Both the position numbers and the translations under genes were made by a program. From an uncultured Alphaproteobacteria bacterium (lineage in GTDB: Bacteria; Pseudomonadota; Alphaproteobacteria; Rs-D84), in NCBI GenBank assembly GCA_934276735.1, contig CAKQTG010000001.1, forward strand, positions 248,001 through 312,000: a stretch of DNA of 64,000 nt, given 5' to 3'. Each line of letters starts with the position of its first letter. The first letter of the stretch is position 1. Shown one piece after another: positions 8,142 to 16,843 of the stretch. The notes below the pieces were generated by a model. That model saw only the letters and a program-made list of their open reading frames with translations, was not told where the DNA came from and did no database searches.

Positions 8142-8451
8142 ATTTTCAAAACGCGTGTGTCGTCCGCAAACTATTGCGGGCGCACTTGGTGGTCTGATGC
8201 GAAATTTTGGCGTGCGTGCATCTGATGCTGATTTAGTTGCACATTGGTCGGAAATTATGGGGCCGGAAATTTCATCTGTGGCGCAGGTTGCAGCAATAAA
8301 AAAAATGCGTGACGGACGTTATAACGTTGCAATCCGCCCAATCAGTCCGGCATTTACATTACAGTTGTCATATATGACTGCCGAAATCACAGAAAAATTG
8401 AATAATTATTTTGGTCGCGACGCTATTGGAAAAATAAGTTTCAGAAAATAA
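8122..8451 (+). CDS. DUF721 (DciA-like) protein
   Basis: A 109-residue protein with the DUF721 pattern: a basic N-terminus, IAGALGGLMRNFGV, then DLVAHWSEIMGPEISSVAQV and a C-terminal YMTAEITEKLNNYFGRDAIGKISF. The family includes DciA, which helps load the replicative helicase in bacteria lacking DnaC. The ATG at 8122 lies inside the last 20 bases of mltA; no alternative start closer to the mltA stop is available without losing the basic N-terminus. Co-expression with mltA is likely through coupling. In many alphaproteobacteria DUF721 neighbours mutY; here it does not. Confidence 0.8.
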   Translation: MSNQPDKFSKRVCRPQTIAGALGGLMRNFGVRASDADLVAHWSEIMGPEISSVAQVAAIKKMRDGRYNVAIRPISPAFTLQLSYMTAEITEKLNNYFGRDAIGKISFRK

Positions 8452-8485
8452 GCCTGTGGCATTTTGAATTTTTACCTTTTTATGA

Positions 8486-8491
8486 TAAAAT
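8486..8491 (+). promoter_or_regulatory. -10 box of a probably leaderless mRNA (MFS gene)
   Basis: TGATAAAAT ends 9 bases before the ATG at 8501, which leaves no room for a ribosome-binding site. Transcription would begin within about 3 bases of the start codon. Confidence 0.55.
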
Positions 8492-8500
8492 CTGTCCGTT

Positions 8501-9685
8501 ATGGCCAAAGATAAATATTTATCAGTTAGAAATTCTGTCAGTGGTTTTTCTTTTGCAAACCTGGGGTTGTTCACAGGGTTTGCTGATGGTATTTATAATG
8601 CGGTATATTCGCTGGTCTTGTTGGAAATATTTCGTTCATCGGCCGTTGTCGGTGTGTATGTCGCGCTGTATGCGGCATTTTGTATGGTTGTTGGGCTGTT
8701 CGCAAATGAACTGTTTCGCCAGTTTTCCAAGGTGCGTGTATTTTATTTTGCAATGCTGATGTTGGCGGTGTGCTATGCGATGATGAGTTTTTCTATACGC
8801 CCCGGCACGTTTATTATACTAGACTATACAACCGGGATTGCGATTACGCTGACGACGATGCTGATACCGCTGTTTATGTCGGATTTTTCGCGTGGGATTG
8901 GTATGGCGCGGTTGAATTCGCGGTATCATCTGTGGCTGAATATAGGGGCGTTTTTTGCGCCAATGGTTGCGGTCGCCATATCAAGTGCCGCAGGAAATCG
9001 GGCCGCGTTCTTTGCGTCTGCGGTAATATATCTGGCCGGATGGGCGACGTTTAAATATTTTCGTGTTGTGCAACAAGATAAACAGATAAAACCAGTCAGT
9101 CCGCGTCGCACGGCACGCGCGTTGATGCGCAACACAATTGCATTTTTCAAAAAGACAGGAATGACGCGCGCCTATATTGTAAATTTTGGATATTATTCAT
9201 TGCGTGCGATGCGATATTTGTATGTACCTATCGTCGTTATTGAAAATGGTTTCACGAACGAGGCACTGGGGTGGGTTTTGACCCTGGGAATTATACCGTA
9301 TCTGTTATTGTCCGAGATTATGGGGCGTTTGGTGCGTCGATTTGGAAAGCAAATTTGGTTGTTGGCCGGATTTTTATCGTTTGCGGCGTTGTCTGCGTTG
9401 GCAACATTTGTTACAGGATACCCGTTGCTGGTTATATTTATCGCATGGCAAATTTCGGGCGCATTGATGGAATCGGTGCACGATTTATTGTTCTTTGATA
9501 ATACCAAGAAATCAGAACAGACGCGTTTCTATGGTGTATTTCGCACCAGTGTGAATTTACCAAACGTTGTTGCGCCTATGCTGGGGGCGATTTGTATTAC
9601 CGTGTTTGGCGGAACATCTGCAGTTTGGGTTGTGACTGCGCTGATTGGCGTGTTGTCTGCGATGATGCTGATTGCCAAAAAATAA
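8501..9685 (+). CDS. Major facilitator superfamily transporter
   Basis: A 394-residue polytopic membrane protein with about 11-12 hydrophobic helices. The loop after helix 2 carries NELFRQFSKVR, and the repeat half after the central linker (residues 190-225, QQDKQIKPVSPRRTAR) carries MGRLVRRFGKQ, which corresponds to the MFS G-x3-D/R-R-x-G/R-K/R loop. This fits an efflux-type or nutrient MFS; no substrate can be proposed. There is no ribosome site, and the -10 box is so close that the mRNA looks leaderless. It has its own promoter and is followed by the recA promoter. Confidence 0.8.
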   Translation: MAKDKYLSVRNSVSGFSFANLGLFTGFADGIYNAVYSLVLLEIFRSSAVVGVYVALYAAFCMVVGLFANELFRQFSKVRVFYFAMLMLAVCYAMMSFSIRPGTFIILDYTTGIAITLTTMLIPLFMSDFSRGIGMARLNSRYHLWLNIGAFFAPMVAVAISSAAGNRAAFFASAVIYLAGWATFKYFRVVQQDKQIKPVSPRRTARALMRNTIAFFKKTGMTRAYIVNFGYYSLRAMRYLYVPIVVIENGFTNEALGWVLTLGIIPYLLLSEIMGRLVRRFGKQIWLLAGFLSFAALSALATFVTGYPLLVIFIAWQISGALMESVHDLLFFDNTKKSEQTRFYGVFRTSVNLPNVVAPMLGAICITVFGGTSAVWVVTALIGVLSAMMLIAKK

Positions 9686-9708
9686 TCTTTGTCACTGTTT
9701 TATTTTCA

Positions 9709-9737
9709 TTGCGCCACATCATAATTCCGTGTATGAT
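9709..9737 (+). promoter_or_regulatory. recA promoter
   Basis: TTGCGC (9709-9714) and TATGAT (9732-9737) are spaced 17 bases, 26 bases upstream of the recA ATG. The alphaproteobacterial SOS box GTTC-N7-GTTC is not seen in the upstream region, so LexA control is not evident. Confidence 0.6.
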
Positions 9738-9763
9738 TTTACTATAAGAAAAGGGGATTTTGT

Positions 9764-10840
9764 ATGGCAAAGAAAGAAGCAGTAAAAGACGCGAGCGCAC
9801 CGGCAAAAAATCCGGCATTGGAATCTGCGCTGGCACAAATTCAAAAACAGTTTGGCAAAGAAGCCATTATGAAAATGGGCGACGGTTCGCAACAGAATAT
9901 AGAGGCGATTTCGTCTGGTTCATTGGGACTGGATATTGCATTGGGAATCGGCGGTTATCCACGTGGACGTATCGTTGAAATATATGGCCCAGAAAGTTCT
10001 GGTAAAACAACGTTGGCATTGCACGCTGTGGCAGAGGCGCAAAAGAAAGGCGGCACGTGTGCGTATATTGATGCAGAAAATGCGCTGGACCCATCGTATG
10101 CAAAAAAGTTAGGCGTTGATGTTGCAAACCTGATTATATCTCAGCCTGATTCGGGCGAACAGGCATTGGAAATCGCAGATACACTGATTAAATCTGGGGC
10201 GGTCGATGTTGTTGTTATTGATTCGGTCGCGGCCCTGGTGCCCAAGGCAGAATTAGAGGGCAACATTGGTGATTCCTTTGTTGGCACGACGGCGCGTTTA
10301 ATGTCACAGAGTTTGAAAAAACTGGCTGGTTCGGTTTCGCGCAGTAATACATTGCTGATATTCATCAACCAGATTCGTATGAAAATTGGTGTTATGTTCG
10401 GTAATCCAGAAACGACATCAGGCGGTAATGCGTTAAAGTTCTATGCGTCGGTTCGTTTGGATATTCGCCGCACGGGGCAAATCAAAGATAAAGAAAACGT
10501 TATCGGTAATGAAACCCGGGTCAAAGTCGTGAAAAACAAGGTTGCACCACCGTTCCGCACAGTTGATTTCAAAATTATGTATGGCGAAGGGATTTCGCGC
10601 ATCAGTGAAATCTTGGATATGGGTGTGAAATATGACCTGATTGAAAAGGCGGGCAGTTTCTATTCATACAACAATGAACGCATGGGCCAGGGCGAGGCAA
10701 ATGCCCGTCAGTGGCTGAAAGATCACCCAGATGCCCAAAAAGATTTGTTGGACAAGATTATGTCGCGAGCGTCTGGCATTGCCGAAGAAATGACAACTGG
10801 ACCTGTTGATGATGATATGGACGTGCCGGCAACAGAATAA
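9764..10840 (+). CDS. recA: Recombinase RecA
   Basis: A 358-residue RecA, which forms the filament for strand exchange and homologous repair. Walker A GPESSGKTT is near residue 79, VVVIDSVAAL is the Walker B region near 155, and the L2 loop MFGNPETTSGG is near 215. AAGGGG precedes the ATG. The C-terminal tail is acidic (VDDDMDVPATE), as usual. No terminator follows; the first glycosyltransferase gene starts 24 bases downstream, so the glycan genes are probably transcribed partly from recA. AddB, RuvA, RuvC, RecJ and RarA of the same repair network are also in this window. Confidence 0.98.
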   Translation: MAKKEAVKDASAPAKNPALESALAQIQKQFGKEAIMKMGDGSQQNIEAISSGSLGLDIALGIGGYPRGRIVEIYGPESSGKTTLALHAVAEAQKKGGTCAYIDAENALDPSYAKKLGVDVANLIISQPDSGEQALEIADTLIKSGAVDVVVIDSVAALVPKAELEGNIGDSFVGTTARLMSQSLKKLAGSVSRSNTLLIFINQIRMKIGVMFGNPETTSGGNALKFYASVRLDIRRTGQIKDKENVIGNETRVKVVKNKVAPPFRTVDFKIMYGEGISRISEILDMGVKYDLIEKAGSFYSYNNERMGQGEANARQWLKDHPDAQKDLLDKIMSRASGIAEEMTTGPVDDDMDVPATE

Positions 10841-10864
10841 ATTAATTAAAATCAGGGGTGTGTA

Positions 10865-11776
10865 ATGAAATTATCCAGAACGTTTGCATTGGCTGATATT
10901 GTGTTGCGTGCGCACGTGTTAAATCCGCTGTGGCGGTCGCGTGACGTGCGCCGTCAGCATCGTTGTGATGTTGCAGCGACGGCGATTCCGCGGTATATGG
11001 CACGGTATGTGCCAGCACCGGGAACGATTCCAGAAACTGCGCCAATTCACGATGACAAAAATGAAAAAATTTGGACATTGTGGTTGCAGGGCGAAGACAA
11101 AGCGCCACCGTTGGTCAAGGCGTGTTTCCGCAGTATTCGTAAAAACTGCAAACAAGAATTGGTTGTGTTGGATGAAAACACAATTTGGGATTACATCACG
11201 TTGCCCCCAGAAATTGTTGCAAAACGCAAAGCGGGCCAGATAAAGCATGCGCACTTTGCTGATATTTGTCGTGTGGAATTATTATATGAGCATGGTGGTA
11301 TTTGGTTGGATTCAACAGCCTTTGCAACCGCCCCAATTCCAAAAAATATCATAGACCAGGATTTCTTTGTCTATATGGCCGGGCATAACGTTGGCAGTCC
11401 ATACAGTTTTATTCAGAACTGTTTTATTCGTGCGCGTCGTGGGGCATATCTGTTGGCCGCCTGGCGACAAACGATATTAAATTTCTGGCTGGCCGAACCA
11501 CGCGAATTTGACTATTTTATGCACCAGTTGATGTTCAAGGCATTGGTTCAGCATGACCCGATTGCAAAAAAATATTTTGATGCAATGCCACATATTGACC
11601 AAGACCCAACGCACGCACTGTGGTGGTCAATCGCAAACGAACCATACAGTAAAAAACTGTTTGATAAATATACATCGGGTGCGTTTTTTCAGAAAACTGC
11701 ATATAACAGCCCATGGGCCAAAAATCCTATCCCGGGCAGTGTTGCCGATGAAATGATAAATCACATGAATAAATAA
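10865..11776 (+). CDS. Capsular polysaccharide-type glycosyltransferase
   Basis: A 303-residue protein of the sugar-binding-region glycosyltransferase type (Caps_synth, PF05704-like). The core has KIWTLWLQGEDKAPPLVKAC near residue 70, the helix HFADICRVELLYEHGGIWLDST near 135-155 with the metal-binding acid in WLDS, and a C-terminal region rich in aromatics. It probably transfers one sugar in surface polysaccharide assembly at the cytoplasmic face. AGGGG precedes the ATG. It is the first of three same-strand genes downstream of recA. The exact donor and acceptor cannot be read from sequence. Confidence 0.75.
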   Translation: MKLSRTFALADIVLRAHVLNPLWRSRDVRRQHRCDVAATAIPRYMARYVPAPGTIPETAPIHDDKNEKIWTLWLQGEDKAPPLVKACFRSIRKNCKQELVVLDENTIWDYITLPPEIVAKRKAGQIKHAHFADICRVELLYEHGGIWLDSTAFATAPIPKNIIDQDFFVYMAGHNVGSPYSFIQNCFIRARRGAYLLAAWRQTILNFWLAEPREFDYFMHQLMFKALVQHDPIAKKYFDAMPHIDQDPTHALWWSIANEPYSKKLFDKYTSGAFFQKTAYNSPWAKNPIPGSVADEMINHMNK

Positions 11777-11793
11777 AAATAAAGGAATATTTG

Positions 11794-12828
11794 ATGCCTG
11801 CAATTTCTGTAATAATACCGGTATACAATGTAGAAAAGTATTTACGCAGATGTCTGGACAGTGTTTTAAATCAGACATTTCAAGATTGGGAAGCGATTTG
11901 TGTCAATGACGGCAGTCCAGATGGTTCTGCCGTCATTTTGTCTGAATACGCTGCGCGTGATTCCAGATTTAAAATTGTGAACAAGGAAAATGGTGGCCTG
12001 TCTGATGCGCGTAATGCCGGCATGGCGGTCGCCACAGGTAAATATATTTTGTATCTGGACAGTGATGATTTTATTCATCCCCAGACAATGGAAATTACTC
12101 ACTATTTGGCAATGCGTGATGGTTCGGATATTGTGTCATTTACATATGACCGAATTTATCGACCCCAGTTGATGGTGCGACATATGTTGCGTATGGATAC
12201 AGATTCTGTGGTGCCAGAACGTATGCATAAAAAATATGATGTGGCGCGTATAAAAACACTGGTAACTGATGATGTATACAGATATGCAACTGAACGTGCG
12301 CACAACGCGTTTAACCCGAAACGCAAGTGGTTGATTAAACATTGCCAGGTATGGAAAAATCTGTATCGTCGTGAATTGATTGCAGATACGCCGTTTATCA
12401 AGGGAATATTGTTTGAAGATTTTCCGTGGTGGTCCGAAGTGATGTTGAAAAACCCGCGTGTGACTATCGCGCCATTGCCGTTATATTTCTATGTCCCGAA
12501 TTTTGGCGGAATTGTTTTGTCGTCCAAACAGTTGAAGATTATGCAAAGTCTGTGCACCGGTATTCGCGCGTCGTATGAATTATACAGGGACAAGGCCACC
12601 CCATACCAGATGGATATGTGGTCGCGCAAATTCCGTTGGTATTTCATTAAATGGGCATACCGCAAAATTAAATATTTGGACAATATTTCAGACGTTGAAA
12701 CGGCCCAGAAATACTTTGTTGAATTGCGTGCATGTGGCGCACTGGACAATCCGCCATTTGCATGGGCGCATAAAATAAAGTGTAAAATTGCAAAATTTAT
12801 AAAATGTGGGTGTTGCAATGCAAAATAA
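11794..12828 (+). CDS. Family 2 glycosyltransferase (copy 1)
   Basis: A 344-residue GT-A enzyme. The N-terminal 110 residues are classic GT2: ISVIIPVYNVEKYLRRCLDSVLNQT, VNDGSPDGS, GGLSDARNAG and LDSDDF, which contains the metal-binding DxD. The C-terminal part includes FEDFPWWSEVMLKNPR and PLYFYVPN. Start ATG 11794 has AAAGGA 7 bases upstream; a TTG immediately before is less likely. It is a close paralogue of the next gene, and the pair probably arose by tandem duplication. Likely role: adding sugars during glycan synthesis. Its stop overlaps the start of the next gene. Confidence 0.85.
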   Translation: MPAISVIIPVYNVEKYLRRCLDSVLNQTFQDWEAICVNDGSPDGSAVILSEYAARDSRFKIVNKENGGLSDARNAGMAVATGKYILYLDSDDFIHPQTMEITHYLAMRDGSDIVSFTYDRIYRPQLMVRHMLRMDTDSVVPERMHKKYDVARIKTLVTDDVYRYATERAHNAFNPKRKWLIKHCQVWKNLYRRELIADTPFIKGILFEDFPWWSEVMLKNPRVTIAPLPLYFYVPNFGGIVLSSKQLKIMQSLCTGIRASYELYRDKATPYQMDMWSRKFRWYFIKWAYRKIKYLDNISDVETAQKYFVELRACGALDNPPFAWAHKIKCKIAKFIKCGCCNAK

Positions 12829-13837
12829 GCCTGTTATTTCGGTAATAATACCGGTATATAACGTTGAAAAATATTTGTCCAGATGTCTGGATAGCGTATT
12901 GAATCAAACCTTTTCAGATTGGGAAGCAATTTGTGTTGATGATGGCAGTCCAGACAACAGCGCAAAAATACTGGCGAAGTATGCGCGGCGTGATTCGCGA
13001 TTTCGTGTCATACACAAGGATAACGGCGGTCTGTCCGATGCGCGAAATGTTGGCGTGGCGGCGGCGCGTGGGGATTACGTGCTGTTCTTGGACAGTGATG
13101 ATTTTATTCATCCCCAGACGTTGGAAATAACGCATAATATGGCAATTTGTCATGGCGCGGATATGGTGTCGTTTAAATATAATGAAAAATCACACCGACG
13201 TTTGCGTCGATTGATGCGGGCGGGTCGCGATATATCAGACGCGGTGCCACCTGAATTTGCAATCCGGTATAATGCGGCGTCGGTTCGCGGATATGTGACC
13301 GATGATATTTTACATCATTGCACCGAACGTAATCATACGTTACGGGTGCGACATCCTGTGCGGCGACATTGCTTTCCGGTGCTGTGCCTGTATCGGCGCG
13401 AATTGATTTCTGATACGCCGTTTATTCGTGGAATTATAATGGAAGATTTTCCCTGGTGGTCAACCATCATGTCCAAGAATCCACGAACAGTCATGTTGAA
13501 CGTGCCGTTGTATTTTTACATGCCGAATCCAACATCGATTTTAAACAGTTCTAAATCGTTGCGAATGATTGAATCGCTGTGTGTAGGGCTGGAATACGCA
13601 TACAACGTTTACCAGGATACGCCACCGGATGTCCAGAAATACTATGCACGTGAATTTTTGTGGCCGTTTATAATTACGGCAATGCGTGTGCGGGGTGGAC
13701 TGAACGGGCGGTCTGATATATTGGCGGCACGACGTGCGTTTAAACGATTGGTTGGGGCAGGGGTGTGTGACGCACCACAAAATCGTCGTGCGCGTAAATA
13801 CCAAAAACGAATTTACGCGTTTATACGGGGAATATAA
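12818..13837 (+). CDS. Family 2 glycosyltransferase (copy 2)
   Basis: A 339-residue paralogue of the preceding gene. It has the same motifs: VISVIIPVYNVEKYLSRCLDS, VDDGSPDNS, GGLSDARNVG, LDSDDFIHPQT, and a shared C-terminal MEDFPWWSTIMSKNPR...PLYFYMPN. The ATG at 12818 overlaps the upstream gene by 11 bases; a GTG at 12806 is an alternative start. The C-terminal third differs most between the copies, which suggests different acceptors. A terminator follows at 13836, ending the recA-side glycan transcript. Confidence 0.85.
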   Translation: MQNKPVISVIIPVYNVEKYLSRCLDSVLNQTFSDWEAICVDDGSPDNSAKILAKYARRDSRFRVIHKDNGGLSDARNVGVAAARGDYVLFLDSDDFIHPQTLEITHNMAICHGADMVSFKYNEKSHRRLRRLMRAGRDISDAVPPEFAIRYNAASVRGYVTDDILHHCTERNHTLRVRHPVRRHCFPVLCLYRRELISDTPFIRGIIMEDFPWWSTIMSKNPRTVMLNVPLYFYMPNPTSILNSSKSLRMIESLCVGLEYAYNVYQDTPPDVQKYYAREFLWPFIITAMRVRGGLNGRSDILAARRAFKRLVGAGVCDAPQNRRARKYQKRIYAFIRGI

Positions 13838-13862
13838 AAACGGGGCGTTGCCCCGTTTTTTT
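13836..13862. terminator. Bidirectional terminator in glycan cluster
   Basis: CGGGGC / GCCCCG stem with GTT loop, A5 before and T7 after, between convergent glycosyltransferase genes. The T run overlaps the stop codon of the minus-strand gene. Confidence 0.9.
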
Positions 13863-14706
13863 AAATGCCTGTTTTAATAAAGCGCGCCGGGATTGTCGTA
13901 ACCCATTTTATCCCCAGCATTGCGGGTTTGTTCAAATCGTAAATCGGACGCAATATTGTTTGCAATATGCGTGCGGCGCGCATCGGGCGATTTTTATTTT
14001 TTGCGCGTGTGATAATGTCAATCGTGCGTGCGCGCTTTTTCAGGTGTGCGCCCCACGACGCGGTGCGGTCGCCGATTTTATTTTTTATCATATTTAAATC
14101 AACGCCGCCGAAATGTAACAGATACAGGTTTTTATCAATGTGGAAATTCGTTCCCTTGACACTGTGAAATCCGCTGCCCCAGGTGCGCGGGCGGAACAAA
14201 ACAACCGGTTTGGTATAGCGTGTGGACAGCACCGCATATTTGCGCTGGGTCAAAAATGGTGCGCGGGTGTCCAGTGCGTCTTCGGATTTCAAATCCATAC
14301 CGACGTCCAGACCCAGGCCCGATACTGTTACGCGATTTTTAATTTTTGATAAATATTGGGCCAATGACATTTGGGTATCGGGGTCAACAACCAAAAATTC
14401 ATCGCAATCGCAACCGATTACAATATCATACCCATCGGCGAATAATTTTTTTGCCAAATCAGATAATAACAATATGCGCGTTTTATCCCCGCGCTGGCGT
14501 TCTTCGTCACGATGTGGCAATTTTTTTATGTTTGCATTTGCGTGACCAGATGGGATTTTTTGATCTAATCCGTCCAGATAGATATACAGGTTTTCAGACC
14601 CAATTTGTCCGCCGTAATATTTAATCCAACGGTTCAGGAAAAATTCATCATTACGCGCCATTGTCACGGCTGCAATGCGTGGGGCGGTGTGTGCTGTGTT
14701 TTTCAT
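13861..14706 (-). CDS. GT2-like glycosyltransferase (Glyco_tranf_2_4 type)
   Basis: A 281-residue protein with AAVTMARNDEFFLNRWIKYYG near the N-terminus, NLYIYLDGLDQ, and GYDIVIGCDCDEFLVVDP near residue 95, where an acidic DxD-like cluster would bind the nucleotide-sugar metal. These features match the Glyco_tranf_2_4/GT92-like group, often found in exopolysaccharide loci. The start overlaps the upstream RgpF-like gene by 4 bases (ATGA), so the two are translated together. Substrate unknown. Confidence 0.7.
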   Translation of the reverse strand: MKNTAHTAPRIAAVTMARNDEFFLNRWIKYYGGQIGSENLYIYLDGLDQKIPSGHANANIKKLPHRDEERQRGDKTRILLLSDLAKKLFADGYDIVIGCDCDEFLVVDPDTQMSLAQYLSKIKNRVTVSGLGLDVGMDLKSEDALDTRAPFLTQRKYAVLSTRYTKPVVLFRPRTWGSGFHSVKGTNFHIDKNLYLLHFGGVDLNMIKNKIGDRTASWGAHLKKRARTIDIITRAKNKNRPMRAARILQTILRPIYDLNKPAMLGIKWVTTIPARFIKTGI

Positions 14707-15548
14707 ATTCCCTCGGTCAAGATTTTGTGCACGCTGTGTGCGATGTTTCGATATATTATTTTAATTGGATTTCGTGTCAAAAGCCAGTCTATATATTTTT
14801 CGCCGTATGTGGCGCGTGCACTGGATACGATTGCGTCACGCGCGTCGGGCGAAATATGATTTAAAACATATAAAATTTGTCGGCCCAATGCACCGCGATG
14901 ACGGGGCATGGCAACCTTTTTCATAAATGGCATACCGCGTCGATACAGGCGTTTTACATCGTTATACACACTGCGCCCACGGCACGTATATATGCATTGC
15001 CATGTTAAATTGTGTTCGGTTATCATGCGGGAAAATCCCTGTTCATACAGGCGCGTGATTGTTCCCTTGTCAACCTGTTTGGTAACGCCACGCATAAATT
15101 CGTCATACCACGGGGATAAAAATACAGATTTGTGCATACCGATAAACCACGATTGAATATGTGGGTGGGTTTTATGCGGATTGCATACAATCCCAAACGC
15201 GGCCGCGGACATATGTTCCATTTTATCAAATGTATCGGTTAAATCCACCAGTGGCCCATATACAGAATCATTTACCATATATACGAAATCGTATTTATTT
15301 AAAATCCCCGCATCTGCGGCATAGATGTATGCACGCTTGTATGAGCCGAAATCATATTCGCCATGACGATGCGCGGTTGCATTCAGAACATATGGTGCCA
15401 ATTTTTGCAATTCGGCGTCACTGCAATCAGAATCCATACACAGCACAATATCGCCAAATTTGGCCAAAGACCGAACATAATACACCAACGCATCATCAAC
15501 CACGCCATGTGCATTATATCCGGCAAACAGGAATAAACGTCTTGTCAT
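14703..15548 (-). CDS. RgpF-like rhamnan synthesis glycosyltransferase
   Basis: A 281-residue protein resembling the rhamnan-synthesis F family (PF05045). It has RLFLFAGYNAHGVVDDALVYYV at the N-terminus, HGEYDFGSYKRAY near residue 82, YDFVYMVNDSVYGPL near 106-120, and SWFIGMHKSVF near 150. The family extends or modifies rhamnose-containing cell-surface polysaccharides. AGGGAAAAA lies upstream of the ATG. It leads a two-gene minus-strand unit with the GT2-like gene and is divergent from the GT61-type gene. The family call is firm; the sugar is inference. Confidence 0.75.
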   Translation of the reverse strand: MTRRLFLFAGYNAHGVVDDALVYYVRSLAKFGDIVLCMDSDCSDAELQKLAPYVLNATAHRHGEYDFGSYKRAYIYAADAGILNKYDFVYMVNDSVYGPLVDLTDTFDKMEHMSAAAFGIVCNPHKTHPHIQSWFIGMHKSVFLSPWYDEFMRGVTKQVDKGTITRLYEQGFSRMITEHNLTWQCIYTCRGRSVYNDVKRLYRRGMPFMKKVAMPRHRGALGRQILYVLNHISPDARDAIVSSARATYGEKYIDWLLTRNPIKIIYRNIAHSVHKILTEGI

Positions 15549-15612
15549 TGTTTGAATTTTTCCCTATGGTTATTTACATACAATTTACACTGTAATGAGG
15601 AATTTTTCAACA

Positions 15613-16818
15613 ATGGATTGCGCAGGTATAAAAATATATGGCCCAGATGAATATGCACGCTATGTGGTGGCGACGACCCAGAATATAAAATTTGCGCCTG
15701 CGCCATCGGTCGTGCATGTGCCTGGGGCGACGGTGTGGCCGCTGGGCAAACCGTATGAGCATGGTGTATATGACGGGGCGGGGCAATTCGTTGCGGCGTC
15801 AAATATTGTGATTCGACCACGTGCGAACCAGCGTCACGCATGTCACACTGCGCACCAGTATATAGATGAATATGTTTTATTCTTGGGGAATTTACATCAT
15901 CATTTTGGTCATGTATTGCTGGAACGTATGACACGTGCATGGGCGTTGCTGTCGGATAAATATAAAAATATGAAATGCGTCATCGTGTATAATTCTGCGG
16001 CTGATAATATCCCAGAATATTATCTGGAATTTCTGGGCGCGTTGGGTGTCAGGCGCGATGATATTATCGTTATAAAATCGCCCACGCGTTTCCGTAATGT
16101 ATATGTTCCTGAATTGGCCCAGGGACCAAATTTTACCACGGACGCATTTGCAAAAACATTTGATGCAATCGCAAATTCTGTGCCGGACAACGATGTTAAA
16201 TATGACCGCGTGTATGTATCGCGTGGCGCGCTGGCCATGCGTCGCACATTTGGGGAACGCGCGGTCCAATCGGTATTTCAGCGAAATGGTTTTCATGTGA
16301 TTTATCCAGAAACCATGCCAATACGTCAACAAATTGCGATTATAAAAAATTGCCACACGTTGGCGGGGTGTGCCGGGACTGCGTTACATCTGGCATTGTT
16401 TATGCGGCCCGGGGGCACAGTTATCCAGATAAAACGTAATTCAAAAAATGCTGATAACGTTGGACATCAGTTTTTGGTGAATCAAACCAAACATTTGAAT
16501 TCTGTATTTGTTTGGGCATCGGTCGAAGATACGCCAACCGAACATTTTTGCCAACAGCCCCAGATAATTGGCGTTGGTAAATATATGCAACAATTCATGG
16601 ATGACGCCGGACTGAAATATACATCGGCAGATACCGTGATGGACGCGTCCGAGTGGACAGAATACAAAAACGCATGGCGGCAATATCGGCGCGAACATGG
16701 CGCGTTGTCACGTGTAAAGCATACGCTGGTCAAGGTATTGGCGTGCGCGGTCCCGGGACGTAACAATCGCGCGGCGTTTCGAAATTATATGAAACGCGCG
16801 TTGGGAATATCAAAATAA
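15613..16818 (+). CDS. GT61-type (DUF563) glycosyltransferase
   Basis: A protein of about 401 residues with the DUF563/GT61 layout: LGNLHHHFGHVLLERMTRAWAL near residue 93, then YDRVYVSRGALAMRRTFGE near 195, and HTLAGCAGTALHLALFMRPGGTVIQI near 250-275. I chose ATG 15613 because GAGGAA lies 11 bases upstream; an in-frame ATG at 15595 has no ribosome site and is too close to a possible -10 (TACACT, 15586-15591). The family includes xylosyl- and other transferases of surface glycans. It is the last gene of the glycan cluster and ends at a terminator. Confidence 0.75.
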   Translation: MDCAGIKIYGPDEYARYVVATTQNIKFAPAPSVVHVPGATVWPLGKPYEHGVYDGAGQFVAASNIVIRPRANQRHACHTAHQYIDEYVLFLGNLHHHFGHVLLERMTRAWALLSDKYKNMKCVIVYNSAADNIPEYYLEFLGALGVRRDDIIVIKSPTRFRNVYVPELAQGPNFTTDAFAKTFDAIANSVPDNDVKYDRVYVSRGALAMRRTFGERAVQSVFQRNGFHVIYPETMPIRQQIAIIKNCHTLAGCAGTALHLALFMRPGGTVIQIKRNSKNADNVGHQFLVNQTKHLNSVFVWASVEDTPTEHFCQQPQIIGVGKYMQQFMDDAGLKYTSADTVMDASEWTEYKNAWRQYRREHGALSRVKHTLVKVLACAVPGRNNRAAFRNYMKRALGISK

Positions 16819-16820
16819 AA

Positions 16821-16843
16821 AATGCCCCGTGTGGGGCATTCTT
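16821..16843. terminator. Terminator between glycan cluster and typA
   Basis: AATGCCCC / GGGGCATT stem with GTGT loop, flanked by an A-rich stretch on the left; the right-hand T run is short (ATTCTT). Convergent genes meet here. Confidence 0.8.

Noticed and set aside
9686..9763. SOS (LexA) box before recA
   Set aside because: No GTTC-N7-GTTC or Gram-negative CTG-N10-CAG palindrome was found in this gap.
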